This document shows positions 10,846 to 22,136 of a DNA stretch of 64,000 bases, in pieces (within the stretch, counting starts at the first letter, position 1; every line of letters begins with the position of its first letter). Position numbers and translations under genes: made by a program. The notes below the pieces were generated by a model that worked only from the letters and a program-made list of their open reading frames with translations, did not search any database and had not been told where the DNA came from. The stretch comes from Paraconiothyrium sp. Pb-2020 (lineage: Eukaryota; Ascomycota; Dothideomycetes; Pleosporales; Didymosphaeriaceae), in the NCBI GenBank assembly GCA_022419385.1, contig JAJUBI010000007.1, forward strand, positions 1,273,768 to 1,337,767, given 5' to 3'.

Positions 10846-11862
10846 TGTCCTGAAGCTTGTTGATGTTGGGAGATAAGCCGACACCAGACGTGGTTACCGT
10901 GTAGCCCCGCGCGAAAGCTTGATGTGGTTAGTGCGGTATGCTGGCAGCTTCCGTCACTGAGTGCTCATGTCTCCTCCACCCCAAGCTACAACAATACCAC
11001 GATGGCCCTGCTTTTCCAGCTTGCGAAAAGACGAGCTATGAAGCTGATGCGGTTGATAGTGCTTGAAGCAGCTTGGACATATCCTCGCTTCAACTCTCGT
11101 CAGCTCTCGACCCCTGCGGTCAGGATGAGATCACCCTGACAACCAAAACTTTCAAGCTTAGACAATTTCTTCGCGTTGAGATACCGGAGTACGTATTCAT
11201 GACCCACAGATTGATTGATGAAGAGGCCACTTTGCAAGATATTGAACAATTGGAGGATATGCGTCAGGCTTGCGGGATGGTCAAAGTCACGGTTGTTTTG
11301 ACGTCGATTGGCTCAAATTGGCTCTTCCTAGATCTAGGTCGATGGAAGACGCCAAAGAAGCATTCCTACTGACAGACCGCACTAAAATTATATTGGTGCC
11401 TCAACACTCACGGGAATCACAGCCCAAATTCCCGTCATTCGAAACTACTATAAGCATTCGGCGTGTAGTCACATCGTCTCTCGACATCAAGAGACAAGTC
11501 CTGTCTATCTCAGACGGCCTCCTCGGAGGTTCGTGATGGAATAACTAGCAGCGTATTATTGGACAGATGGCCGTAGGTTTTAGTAAGGTGACTAATATAG
11601 AGTATTGGGATTATTCTTGTTTCTGACACTCGGCGTCCGCTCCTTGCATAAGGCTGGGCCACCGGTGCAGTATACCAATGAAATCAATCTTCAGCCTTGC
11701 TTAAGCTTACCCCACCCTTTTTGGCCCCGCCCCATCATCCTTTCAGCTTCACTAGCAACCAAAAGCGCCACTAGAACAGCAGATAAATACGCGCTCCCAG
11801 CTCAGCCTGGTGGGCCCAGGCCTCTTCTTGCCCTTCCTTCTACTTTTGTTCAATACCAAGCC
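10846..11862. other. Intergenic stretch with doubtful coding text
   Basis: Separates the divergent asparaginase and cupin genes. Between 11000 and 11540 two overlapping plus-strand frames (11073-11372 and 11270-11536) carry protein-like text, such as LTTKTFKLRQFLRVEIPEYV in the first and SMEDAKEAFLLTDRTKIILV in the second. No clear splice joins them, so they could be a decayed or frameshifted small gene. No domain recognised. Confidence 0.35.
11073..11536 (+). pseudogene. Possible frameshifted small gene
   Basis: Two plausible coding segments in different frames overlap around 11260-11370. The upstream one reads through LVEIPEYV-like text to EDMRQACGM, and the downstream one through DVDWLKLALPRSRSMEDAKEAF to a stop at 11536. 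No good donor and acceptor pair lies between them, and neither has a convincing family match. This could be a broken gene, or chance open frames. Confidence 0.2.
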
Positions 11863-12623
11863 ATGACTTTCACGCTCACCGACACGACCTCCCATATCTC
11901 CACTGACAGCGTGGCTCTCAGCTACAATGGGGACGCAGACAACCAAATCAGTCAAGATGTCACGATGCTCTATCCTACCGCTGAGACTGGATATCGCGTT
12001 ACTCGTGCCATTGCGCCTCAAGGGAGCAAGTTCCAGGTCGGCGCGCACTGGCATGAAGAGTATGATGAGTACATGCGCGTAATTCAGGGTCGGTTGAAGC
12101 TCAGACTGGGCGATAAGTGGGAAGTCTACACACCAGAAGATGGGGAGATCTTGATTGCGAGGGGTGTCGTACATGATCTTTGTAGGGCGGACAAAGATGC
12201 GAGACCGGGCGAGGAGGATGAGGGTGACATGATCATAGAGGAACGGAGCGATCCTTGTATGCATTTCCATGCTCACTTCATGATGTGTTCTAAGGATGGA
12301 TCACTCACTAACACCTTCATTCGGCAGTCGACGGTTCGAAGGAGCTTTTCTTTCGGCATGCTTTCTCTACTGTCACCGACAAAGCAGTCTTCGGATGGAA
12401 GTTGCCACTTCAGCAACTGCTTGTGCTCATGTACTCGGATACATACATTGAAACGATTCCCGGTCCAGCTGGATGGTATGCTACCCATGGCCTTTATGCT
12501 TTACTCAATCCACTGGCGAGATTGCTGGGGTTGAAACCCTTCTACGATGAATACACACCAAGCAGACTCGCGGTCGTAAGAATGGAGATGGAAGAGGGTG
12601 TAGCAAAGAAGAAGAAGACTTAA
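11863..12623 (+). CDS. Cupin-domain protein
   Basis: Two exons: 11863-12256 and 12328-12623 (71-nt intron, donor GTATGC, branch CTAAC at 12308-12312, acceptor CAG), about 229 residues. The cupin motif 1 is clear: GAHWHEEYDEYMRVIQG, with candidate metal ligands His62, His64 and Glu69. The second motif follows around IARGVVHDL, with the fourth ligand His. Small single-cupin fungal proteins include dioxygenases and isomerases, but nothing here points to a substrate. After residue 140 the protein has an extra helical C-terminus (LLVLMYSDTYIETIPGPAGW) found in a set of fungal cupin proteins, with a lysine tail. The ATG chosen is the first one after an in-frame leader lacking protein character. Confidence 0.85.
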
Positions 12624-13282
12624 CATGTCTGGAGACTTCAATCTGTAACACCAAGACGAACGCGAATGTGCATATGCATATAAGAGAAGGCCAACACACC
12701 GCTGTGGAGGTTATAATCACGTCTTTCATCTGAGTCTGTTAACTTCTGTGCTGGTAGTCATGCTTCCCTTAGGTGGATTTCCACGATCTGTGTTCCATGC
12801 ATCGGCTTGAAAGGTGAGAGCATCATATTGGGACTCAAGAAATCCAATGCTGCACTGCAGGCAGCATTGGTGGCACACATCCGCTGAAGTACATTTGAAA
12901 CCATAATATAAGTAGTGAAGGTCACCTGGAATGCTATAAACTGGCCGTTAGCTTTATGTATGGTAAAATTGGAGGTGCTGCTGTGGGGTGATCAGCCATT
13001 GTGACATGCGGCTTTCTGTTGTTGGAGCGCCTGTAAAAGGAACACACCGCTCCGTAGGCTATGTTGAGGGAATTTGAGTCTCAGTAGTGGCCGACGTATC
13101 GCGCAAGAGTTCCTATAGTCTTACAGCGAGACTTCTTTCATGACCAAGTCCTGTCATGGCTTAGCGTTCATTAAGCGAACAATCACCCAGGCAGACACGA
13201 CGACCTTCAGCCGCACTTAAGTTCCGAACGCCTGAGCTACTCACTAGTTTGCGCATTCAAGTTCGAAGCGCCGGTGAACGAC
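12624..13282. other. Intergenic, nothing recognised
   Basis: About 660 bp between the cupin gene and the next plus-strand gene, presumably 3' flank and promoter. No gene, repeat or RNA seen. Confidence 0.5.
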
Positions 13283-14066
13283 ATGGCAGATAATGCCATA
13301 CCGCAATCCCGCTTGCTGCAGCTGCCTGGAGGTAAGGAACCGCGAACCGCATCCGTATGGGGAGCTGCCTAGAAGCTGACCCTACCAACTAGAGTTGCGT
13401 AACCGCATTTATGAATACGCGCGTGAGGATGATACTGTTGGTGTCCATGTCGCACGAAGCCCGATTTTCACCGGCACAACATCCATGAATCGCACCCAGC
13501 CCTGGTTTCTCGGTCTGACCCAAACATGCCGAACCATCCGCAAAGAGTTTCGACCAATCTACTTGGAGCACACCATCTTCTCCATGCGCCTTCTAGGCGC
13601 CTATACTTTCATCGCAGCTTACATGCCGTCGCACGTTGGAGTATTCTGTGGCAACGTCCTGATCAACTTCGATTACGGCTTAAGTCTATTAGAGACAAAC
13701 ATCCTTCCCCTCTTACAGATAATACGTCGGTTCTCAAGGTTCAGCGTTCGGGCAAACTGTTCCAACACTGCTTCTCGGGAAGATCTTAACAATTTGCTCA
13801 ATGCGAGCGCCGGAGGTTGGTTTGATGAAGACGTTCTTGCAAAAGTCGTCCGTATCACAGTCAAGAAGCGTACACCTAACATCGCCATCACCTGGGATAT
13901 CAGGTGCGGAGACACCGAGTCTCAACTTTACTTGTCGAAGAACGCGAAACTCTCCACCCGCCGGCTGTGGCACGCAGACTGCTTCGGGTGGCTCTCGGAG
14001 GAGAAGGGCCTGGTGTTGAACGAGCTGGCGGTTCATTTCCGTCCCGTTTGGTCTTCCGTAAGCTGA
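13283..14066 (+). CDS. Fungal F-box-like (LRNRIYEYA) protein
   Basis: Two exons: 13283-13331 and 13393-14066 (61-nt intron, GTAAGG...CTAG), 240 residues. The joined start reads LLQLPGELRNRIYEYA. This is the hallmark opening of a very large fungal family with a degenerate F-box-like motif, followed by LGLTQTCRTIRKEFRPIYLE, also typical (LTQVCRQIRAE). The remainder resembles the usual variable C-terminal half and ends in a short basic region. Such proteins are poorly understood; some may act as substrate adaptors. The intron joint is convincing because it restores the family motif exactly. Confidence 0.8.
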
Positions 14067-14416
14067 GGTCCTTGGCATACCTGACACATGCTCCCCAAGG
14101 TGGATGGATGAACGCCGCCAAAATATTTGTGCGCGGGATTGGTCTTACATTGGGTCAGTCTTGTTAAACATCCCGCTTTATCTGTAGGACCAGAGTGCTT
14201 CTGAGTAGCTTGTGAATTGGAGGGTGATAGCTCATGGACACAGGGCTGTAGGATTGACCGAGTTGCTTCGATTCCTGGTGCCGACTTTCAAGACGCAAGC
14301 CTCGCCACGTAGCTCTCGGCACGAAGGGGAAGGCGCGACTTTGCGATTTTCGATCGTAGAGGTGTCCGCCGATTGTGCATAGTAGAAATGAAATGGTATT
14401 AATGAGAGTATAATGC
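14067..14416. other. Convergent 3' flanks, nothing recognised
   Basis: Between the convergent F-box-like and CFEM receptor genes. No gene or repeat seen. Confidence 0.5.
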
Positions 14417-16394
14417 TCAACCGAACCTGTTCCGACTTGAAGTCCTCCTCTCTATGCTTGGCAGCGCTGTCAATGGAGCTTGGCTCCCGCTTCTACCTCT
14501 CTCTCCCATATCCTCGCTGCCTCTTGGCGGGCTAGAGCTTAACTGGTCTGGGGTGACCTCGACTGTGACACTATAGTCTTTCCGCACAGTGATCACCTGA
14601 GGTAACGGTGGACTGATGTTCCTTCCAGAGTTTTGGTATGTTGCTTTGGGAGGAGAAAGACCATGCGTCGTTTGAATGGGCAGCAGTACCGCACCGTCAT
14701 CCGTGTGTATTGACCCACGTTCGACTTGTGTAGCATTCGAGCCAGCATGATTGTAAGCATCCTCTTTCTCGTACGAACCTGGTTTGTCGCCAACGTGAAA
14801 CTCGTACTCCTCTAATTGGATGAATTCTCTATCGCTTTTCGAGCGATCACGGCTGCGCAACATGCTCGTTTGGGATGCCGCAGTCATAACATCTACGTGT
14901 CCGCCTTTAGACTTGGCTATCGAAGGGAAAGGACTGCCACCTTTAGAGTTGTAACCGTATCCGCCGGAGGGCCCAGGATAGTAGCCGTTGGGCGATCGGG
15001 AGCTCGGGAATATGCGACGTTGGAGCGAGCGCACTGCCGGAAGACAGGCGATGATGATACCAACGTGGACCTCCAACGTGGACCAATATCCGATAGGTGT
15101 GTAATCCCATGTGACATTATGCGAGTTGGCGAACTGGATCATGTACTTCAGCCTGAGCATGCTGACGATGGTTACACTACAAAAGCGGTCAGTAAACAGA
15201 TCGACGGACTTGCAACGCCGAGACTTACAAGCCTCCACCTAAGAACATGAGCATGATACCCGCTTTTTTTCGCCGTCCCATGGCTAGCTTGCTGAGCTCC
15301 TGCAGCGGTAAACATATGACCATAACGTCACCGACGATGTTGAGCGCTGCCGTCATCCATCCCAGAAGGTTTAGGTTGAAGCATTTGCCGGGATGTTCGT
15401 TGTCCCAACGTGTCCAGGCTAAGTTGAGCGGCTTGCATTGAAATATCAGGGCGAGAACGGTACCCAAAATGTACCCGATGCAATATGCAATGGCCACCCA
15501 TACTAGTCTTCGGAACGTGGGGTTCGGAAAGATCCGCAGGTAGAACAGGAGAATCGAGATTTTTGTCAGAGCGATTGAAGATAGGTACAGTATTTCGTCG
15601 AAGTAGTAAATCTACGCAAGCATATGTAAGGATTACTTCCACGGTGAACATTTTGTGCACTTACATGTAAGATCTTCGTGATGTTATCGAAAGGCACCGT
15701 CCAGATGTCTTTCCCCAGACCGTCATTCGCAACTACAGCGGTCAGCTTACCGGCTCTCATCGCATTATCCGAGAGATGCACTTACGGACAACCGACAGGG
15801 CGGTAAGGGGTAACACAGGTATCTGTTTTAATCAGTCAAGTTCCGAGTATGGAACGAGAATGTATCACCATTGTAGCTAAGATGCCCCAATCATCCCAGC
15901 CCCAGGTTCCACCGCAGCACGGCATGCGCGCGAATGTCCTCAGTATGACGGCTAGAAGTGCAAATCCGCCTCCGATCATTCCGCTGTAGGAGACGAGTTT
16001 AGTGTGATCCCGTACCGGCAAGCCGTAAGCAGTGACCGTGAAATTCTTGGTAGCTTCGCAAGTCAGTAGGGCACAAAAAAGCAGCCGGATGAACGTACTC
16101 AACGACTCGCGTATAGTACAATTGGACTGCACACACACTTCCATCTGCGCGTTCAATTGTGCATCATGCGCAATACAGTAGAAGTCGGTCAACTCGCAAG
16201 TCGACTTTGATACCGAGCCGACCAGACATTTGACCTAAAAGCATAAGCATTGGGTTCTGTCTGTCAATGGCAATACTTACAGCGCAATCTGGTAAGGTTG
16301 TTAAGGCGGCCTGGAGAAGAGCACTGCTGTTTTGTGCGTGGACATGCACCGCAAGCATGCAGAGCAAAGCGAGGGAACTTTTAAGCCACTCCAT
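14417..16394 (-). CDS. CFEM-domain Pth11-like seven-helix receptor
   Basis: Seven exons on the minus strand: 16394-16281, 16234-16099, 16053-15869, 15822-15786, 15732-15665, 15611-15229 and 15176-14417, all in phase, 560 residues. Order: a signal peptide (MEWLKSSLALLCMLAVHVHA); a CFEM domain at about 22-83 (LPDCAVKCLVGSVSKSTCEL); then a seven-helix rhodopsin-like domain with GWDDWGILATM, the family motif NDGLGKDIWTVPFDNITKIL, YYFDEILYLSSIALTKISIL and WDYTPIGYWSTLEVHVGIII; and finally a long Ser-rich cytosolic tail. Pth11 of Magnaporthe senses host surface cues, and relatives are plasma-membrane receptors thought to signal through G proteins. Only six cysteines are visible in the CFEM region, with C-I-A where relatives usually carry C-x-C. 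The ligand is unknown. Confidence 0.92.
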
Positions 16395-17020
16395 GACGCC
16401 GACAGTGGTCGCCCTCCGCCGCCAACCTCGCTCCACAAGTCTCAGGTGCTAGGCGACTCTCGTAGGATCCTGAGCTTCGTACTTGTGTGCGTTTAAAGGG
16501 TTTTAGGAGCTTCCCAAGAGTGCTCGATTAGGAGTAATGGTGATTCTGCCTGCGTTGAGCCAGTACTGTTGTCACTCCTTATAATGATAGTGGTATCGTG
16601 TACAATAGAAATGAAGCTTGGTTACTGTGATATTAGAACGAACGGACGCCACGGGATGGGCAATGTAAATAGGAGCAATCAATGCTGTACGAGAAGACAA
16701 ATCCCAATAGTGAACGCACATATAAGCTTATGTGGGAGAAGTCTTTGTTCCTGCAGCACGCGGCTGGCGTGCTCGGGAGGCACGACCAACCGCAAGGATA
16801 CGAAGACATGGGGTTGTCTGTACATCCGCTTCGAGTACCCCAGCCTGCCGTCCAGGCAGGAGCGTACGGCCAATCAGTATGTAAGGAAAAGTGGACTTCC
16901 TTCGCTGGGACCATACGTACCGTCAGCAAGCTACGAAACGGTGGGGCAAGGTCAAACAAGCTAGAGAACCGTTTTCCAATAGCGTGACGACGGCGACGAC
17001 AAGCTCAATAGTGTGAACGC

Positions 17021-17398
17021 CTACAGGCCTTCAAGAGTTCCAACGGGAGCTTGTTCAAACACACAGAGAGCTGATGAGTTGAGGAGAAATACGAACAGGG
17101 CAATTAGGATGAAGGTTCGAGGTCGACTGGGGTAGAGACCCAACAAGCTCGTAAGCGACCCTGAAGCAGTTTGGGTAAATGACGATCTATCGGAGGTACT
17201 TCCCGAAGGCCTCTGAGCTGACCGGTGTTGCGGCAATGCATCGCGTCTGCGGTAGTTGTGCAGAACGGAACCGACCTGACGGTATCTTCTTACCACAGAA
17301 GGTGGTCCGACTGAAGGCTGCAACCTTACTTGGATAGCGAGCCGACTTCGATTTCTAGAACGCCTTGCCCGTGAAGAATACGGGTTGCTGCGTGACAT
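17021..17398 (-). CDS. Possible small tail-anchored protein
   Basis: From the ATG at 17398 a 125-codon frame gives a basic, Ser/Arg-rich protein with one strong hydrophobic segment near the C-terminus (FILIALFVFLLNSSALCVF). That pattern fits a tail-anchored membrane protein. The frame is open further upstream but has no ATG there. No family recognised. The Arg/Ser-rich bias could also be chance. Confidence 0.25.
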   Translation of the reverse strand: MSRSNPYSSRARRSRNRSRLAIQVRLQPSVGPPSVVRRYRQVGSVLHNYRRRDALPQHRSAQRPSGSTSDRSSFTQTASGSLTSLLGLYPSRPRTFILIALFVFLLNSSALCVFEQAPVGTLEGL

Positions 17399-17710
17399 GT
17401 CGCTTGAGGCCAAGCTTCCTGCCGCACTGCTTGATCTGCGTAATCTTCCAAATTGGCGTAGAAGTCGTCCACCATCTACAGAACTTTGGCGAGAATTAGC
17501 GTTGCGATCTTCAGTTCGCGCTGGGCGCAATGCTTGTCTCCGCCTAAACTCTGGCCGCTGCAGGGGTCTGTCTCCAGAAGCGATCAAGCTCAACAATGTT
17601 CAATGATGACCTTCGTCTGATCAACTCCAAAGCATTAGCCAAAAAGGAAAAATGTGTCAAGAGCTATTGTCTGTGTCATCCTCCAGGTACTCAGGTTTGT
17701 CTAAAGGCCC

Positions 17711-17750
17711 AACCTCGAAACCTGGGAACCTGGGAACCTTGGAACCTCGG
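17711..17750. repeat. Short tandem repeat of AACCTGGG-like units
   Basis: About five successive 8-9 bp units (AACCTCGA, AACCTGGG, AACCTGGG, AACCTTGG, AACCTCGG). A small degenerate simple repeat with no coding role seen. Confidence 0.6.
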
Positions 17751-19683
17751 AAAGCTACGGCACACGTGACATCGCTTCTCGCTTGCAACGCGCAGGGCCA
17801 ACAAATGCCTCAGGCGCCACCCCCTGTCAGCTTGACACACATTGGAATGACTTTTGTCGCAAGTGCCCGGAAGTCTCCGTCGAAAACCAGATGAGAGCAT
17901 CAACAGCCAAATGCTGGGCGCAGTGTGGCGCTGAACTTTGTTCTCCTGGAGGGCCTCCTTCTGTGCCTAGACCGGCACGTGAAACTCTCCGATTTAGGCG
18001 TCGCATTTTACCAGAACAATGCTGTTGTCGCTTCATCAGCGCAATCTTTGGTGTCAAGGCGAGCTGGACATCCTGGACGACGCAAGGAAAAACCAAATAG
18101 TCATTTATCCGACAACAACCGGTGATGACCGCCTCCAAACTCTCTTTACAGCGCCCTCCCCTACAGGGTTATTTCGAACGTCAAGTCGTTGCAACTTGTG
18201 GAAGGCCTTGCATCTCTGCCGAACATAGCTTTGATAAAGATGAGCCACCTTGAATATCCAAGATTGTCCTTACCTCGATGGAGAACATTGATCTTCCCTT
18301 CCCAAACCCACGCGTACATGCTGCTGATACACGTCATGACACCTTCCTCATTTGAACAGCTCGTGCTCTGCATCGGTAGTCGGATCATGAGTCGCGAAGG
18401 CGCTAAGCCCTAGGCAGTATTGCCACACGATGAAGTTAGTTCATCCATTTCCATGCCTCTACGCCGCATATTTCGGTTTCGATGCCGCAGTGGTGAAGCC
18501 GTGAGCGCGACACAGGCTCCACGTAGCAATACACATGGTGCCGCATGGCACGTAGGCTTCTTTCACCCTCTTCACGGAGTTTCCAAGCTTCGCTCAAGCG
18601 AGAAAGTTACCAGACTCGTCTTTGGCTGGATTGTTTGGACTTGATGCTTCGAAAGTCACAGATATACTACCTAATTGATACGACGGGCCTTTGTTTAGGT
18701 CGCAAACCCAGAGTACGAACAATTCCCTAGTTCACGGTTTGTGCAGCACCTCACTGCTCTCTGGCTGTACTGGGGTAGAGTAATCGATGTCGTGAGGGAA
18801 CGAGCTATGCATATTCGCAACCGCTCGGTCAGCTGTCAATAGGAAAATCAACCAGCAAAGTCTGTACCTCAAGCGATACACATGGGTTCGTGTGGCGAGG
18901 AGGATAGGCCAATCCACAGAAAGCCAGCGGAGTATTGCACAGCGACTCGAACAGTACAATACTCGCACCGGTGATGGATCTGACAGACAGATGTGCCTCA
19001 AAATCCAATCACAAAAGAATGTCAGAACATGATTAAGTATGCGGTCAACAGAGACTATAAAACAATGATTATTTCAGGCAGCGTCCAATCATCGCCTCTA
19101 TCCTGAGCTTAGGGCATTTCCTAATATTACGCGTGTGTATTGCGTAGTTAATTCCTCAGATTTGGAGCCAGAAGCCATTTGATGGCGATGAAGGGTAGCC
19201 TGAGGTTCTCGATCCTCTCGACATCAGGCCGTGGGGGATCCAGCTATTGCTTGAATTGGAGGCCATGATGTGGCACATTGAAACATATTTAGGTGTCGGA
19301 TTCGTTTACCTGAGTATCACTGAGGAGGAGACGCTGCAATCTTGGTGAGACAAAAGAAGCGAGGTGATGCAGTGACTGTAGGACCACGTGGTTGACCCTC
19401 ATGTATGCACCTAGGTTGCCGGAGCGCCATATGTGCAGGGCTCTCATAGAATGCGAACTTGCTTTATCAATACAATGTTGGAAGAGAGACATTGCGAAGA
19501 ATCGGCCCAACTCATATATAAGCACAATACCAGAATGCAGTACCCTTACGTGAGAGCGACTAGCTCCCGCCCCTTGACGCATCCCCGCACGCCTCCTCCC
19601 ACCCTTATCTAAACATCCATGACGCCCTATAGCGGGGTTCGCGCTACGCCTATGCATCATCGCGCAGCAACCGTACTTCAACA

Positions 19684-20200
19684 ATGGTAAAGGTCCTCGA
19701 GAACCGCGTTATAGACCTAGATCTACTACCCGGCACAAAGAAACAACGGGGAGCGATGAAACGCGCGAAGTAAGTACAATAAATGGCATGTATTTGTGCG
19801 GAATGGGAGTATTCATTTTACCAGGCAAAAAGAAGAGGAAGACGAGGACGAGTGGTCATCTTCCGATGAGTACGATCAGGGTGCCCTTGCGCATGCCCAA
19901 CACGCCGCGACGGCACTCACGAGCTCAGTGGGAGGCGCGGTAAAAGGTGTTGTTGACACCGCAGGCAACACCGTGCATGCTGTGGGCACCGGCGTCTTCG
20001 AGACCGCAATCGGCTTGGGCAAGGGACTGGGTAGCGTCGCAGCGTACAGTGGGAGCGCGATTGGTAAAACACTCGGGGTCGGAGACCAATATAGAGGCAA
20101 CGATAAAAAGTATGACAATTTATCGAGTGAGGAAGTCAGGAAGGCCAAGCACGAGGCGAAGAGACGGGGAAAGTTGAGTGATGAAGAGAGGTGGAAGTAG
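19684..20200 (+). CDS. Small charged protein with glycine-rich helix, ends at in-frame TAG
   Basis: Two exons: 19684-19769 and 19825-20200 (55-nt intron, GTAAGT...CAG), 153 residues to the first stop. The N-terminus reads MVKVLENRVIDLDLLPGTK and is followed by an acidic stretch (KEEEDEDEWSSSDEY). Then comes a small-residue-rich segment (SVGGAVKGVVDTAGNTVHAV and VFETAIGLGKGLGSVAAY), like a glycine-zipper or amphipathic helix that may bind membranes, and a charged end (KAKHEAKRRGKLSDEERWK). After the TAG at 20198 the same frame stays open for 25 codons of very similar charged text to a TGA at 20276-20278. The first stop may therefore be a nonsense change, an error or a readthrough site. Function unknown. 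Confidence 0.7.
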
Positions 20201-20278
20201 GAGGAGAAGAAGTTGGCAGAAGAGCAAAGGCGGTATGAGAAGCACGAGGTGATAAGGATGGAGTCGCAATATAATTGA

Positions 20279-20672
20279 ACTGTCTTTCTCTTTGGATGGT
20301 AACAAGGGTTACTCCTGTTAATTTAATGGCAGACGAGATTTAAGGATTGACTCTACACTATGTAATCCAAATGTTCACATCGATGTTAACCCGCCAGCGG
20401 TGTTTGATATTCTACTTAACCGGATATGATGTGTTTAGCAAATGAATCCCCATGCCATACGAGCGATGACCTTAGAACAACTAACAGAAAACAAATGGAA
20501 TCTTGGGTATCGTGAACTATGATTTAGAAGTTGTGAGTATTAGCTGGCCTCAAAGTCTCGGCACATCATTTGCATCGTTACGAGGCATGTGCATACCCGG
20601 GACATGCGCGGAAAAGCTTGGTGTTTGCGTTACGCCCCGAATATGAAACGTTCCCAGCGTTGGTTTTATATT
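20279..20672. other. Convergent 3' flanks, nothing recognised
   Basis: AT-richer than its surroundings. It lies between the charged-protein gene and the convergent Pth11-like gene. No gene, repeat or RNA recognised. Confidence 0.5.
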
Positions 20673-22136
20673 TCAAGACCAACTTTGCCATGCCGATTTC
20701 TTTCCTGGAGACGTATAAAGACCTGTCGGAGGTGGTAGCCGAGCCGCAGGATATGGCGACGGAATTCGTGGCAACGCTTGTATATTCTCCTGGCTGGGTG
20801 AGATCGAGTTCATTTGCCCTTTTGGTGGCGATTGCGTTCGGAACGCACCCAGCTCAAAGTTTTCAATATTTGGTATTATAGTGACGATTGAGCTTCGCTT
20901 AGAAGCGGGAGGGCTTGCAACGTAATTCTCTTGCTGGTGATCGGCGCCGTCAAGATCATGCACTGACTCAGGATAGGGCTCGGAAATGTGACCATACCGG
21001 CGACACTGCTGACTAGACCTCCACATTGACACTTTTGAATACGTCGATGCTGAAAACGATGACTGTGATACTTTGTTTGCGGAGATTTTGGTGCCAGAGT
21101 TCTTCGTGTTGGACCTGGACCCTGAACTCGATGTCTTTATCCGGAGGACTTGTTTGAAAAACACTTTCAGAGCTGGGGCATTGGCACAAATCGCGCCGAT
21201 ATGTACCTCGAGCAACGTCCAAGTCCAAACATGCCATGAAACCCAGGTAACGTCATAAGTCTCGAAGAATATTTGCCATGAGAAGTAGGAGCGTAGAGCC
21301 CCAATCGCGACTACTCCATAGCCTATTGCAAAGATGCCGAACAAGGCGATCTTCTGCCGAACGGGGATCTGTAAATGCCAGTATAGGAAGGTGGGTAGGA
21401 TGGCAGTGAGCAAGTCTTGAGCGCAAGAGATGACGGCAGCTGAGAAAACGTCTGCGCCTTCGTTGAAGCACTCGTACTTGTACCCCTGAGCAACCTTGAT
21501 GATGTTGGACTGTTCCCAGAACGCAGCGATGGGCTGGCAGCCAAATATCGGCACGAGTGTGAACGCAATAGAGTAAGCTGTTATGAAGACTATGGTAAGT
21601 CTGATCGCCCAGCGGAAGGTATTCGAGACGGCCCGTGAACCGAGACGCTTGTAGAATAGAAGGATGGAGACCTTGATCAGCCCTGAAGCAAGACAGAAAG
21701 TCGATTCAATCGCCATGACGTATTTTCGTTGTATTACGTAGAGTTGTGGCTGCACATCCCAGACGTGCTTGTTGAAGTGGTAAACATCCGCCGCTTTTCG
21801 AGGTCAGTATGACCCTGATCCAAGAGGGAAGAACCATACCTAGAGGAATGATGACTGTCAGAGTAGCCAGCGGTACCTGGTCGTATCAGCGAGGCGCAAG
21901 ATACGCATTCAGATAATTGCAAATACACTTGCTGCTATCATCAACCAATCATCCAAGCCGGCATTTTGTTGTATGCGAATTCTCACCCACAGTCTCGCGA
22001 ATAGAAGGAACATGGTGAGTGGGCCAAAAACGCATGCTAGTATGGTTGCGACCTTCGGGCGAGTGACGGGGTCGACGTAGTTCGGTAATGGCCATGATAG
22101 AATCACCGACAAAGGAGGGTGAATGCCGCCGGGCAT
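20673..22136 (-). CDS. Pth11-like integral membrane protein (rhodopsin domain)
   Basis: Three exons on the minus strand: 22136-21927, 21876-21840 and 21793-20673, 455 residues. The start MPGGIHPPLSVILSWPLPNY is typical of this fungal family, followed by RPKVATILACVFGPLTMFLL and GLDDWLMIAAS. The central part (FNKHVWDVQPQLYVIQRKYV, ASGLIKVSILLFYKRLGSR, FGCQPIAAFWEQ, YECFNEGADVFSAAVIS) matches the seven-helix fungal rhodopsin-like domain. There is no CFEM domain or signal peptide, unlike the relative at 14417-16394. The tail after residue 300 is Ser/Lys-rich and likely cytosolic. The middle exon is only 37 nt, as often seen in this family. Ligand and pathway are unknown. Two such genes 4 kb apart, but quite different in sequence, do not look like a recent duplication. 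Confidence 0.9.

Larger units (their letters stand above)
16395..19683. other. Gene-poor stretch
   Basis: Over 3 kb with many short open frames on both strands but no recognisable family apart from the weak candidate at 17021-17398. A short tandem run of AACCTGGG/AACCTTGG-like units lies at about 17711-17750. From 18019 to 18413 some frames look mildly protein-like (for example GELDILDDARKNQIVIYP) but switch frame repeatedly, which could mark a decayed gene. No transposon terminal repeats seen. Confidence 0.4.
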
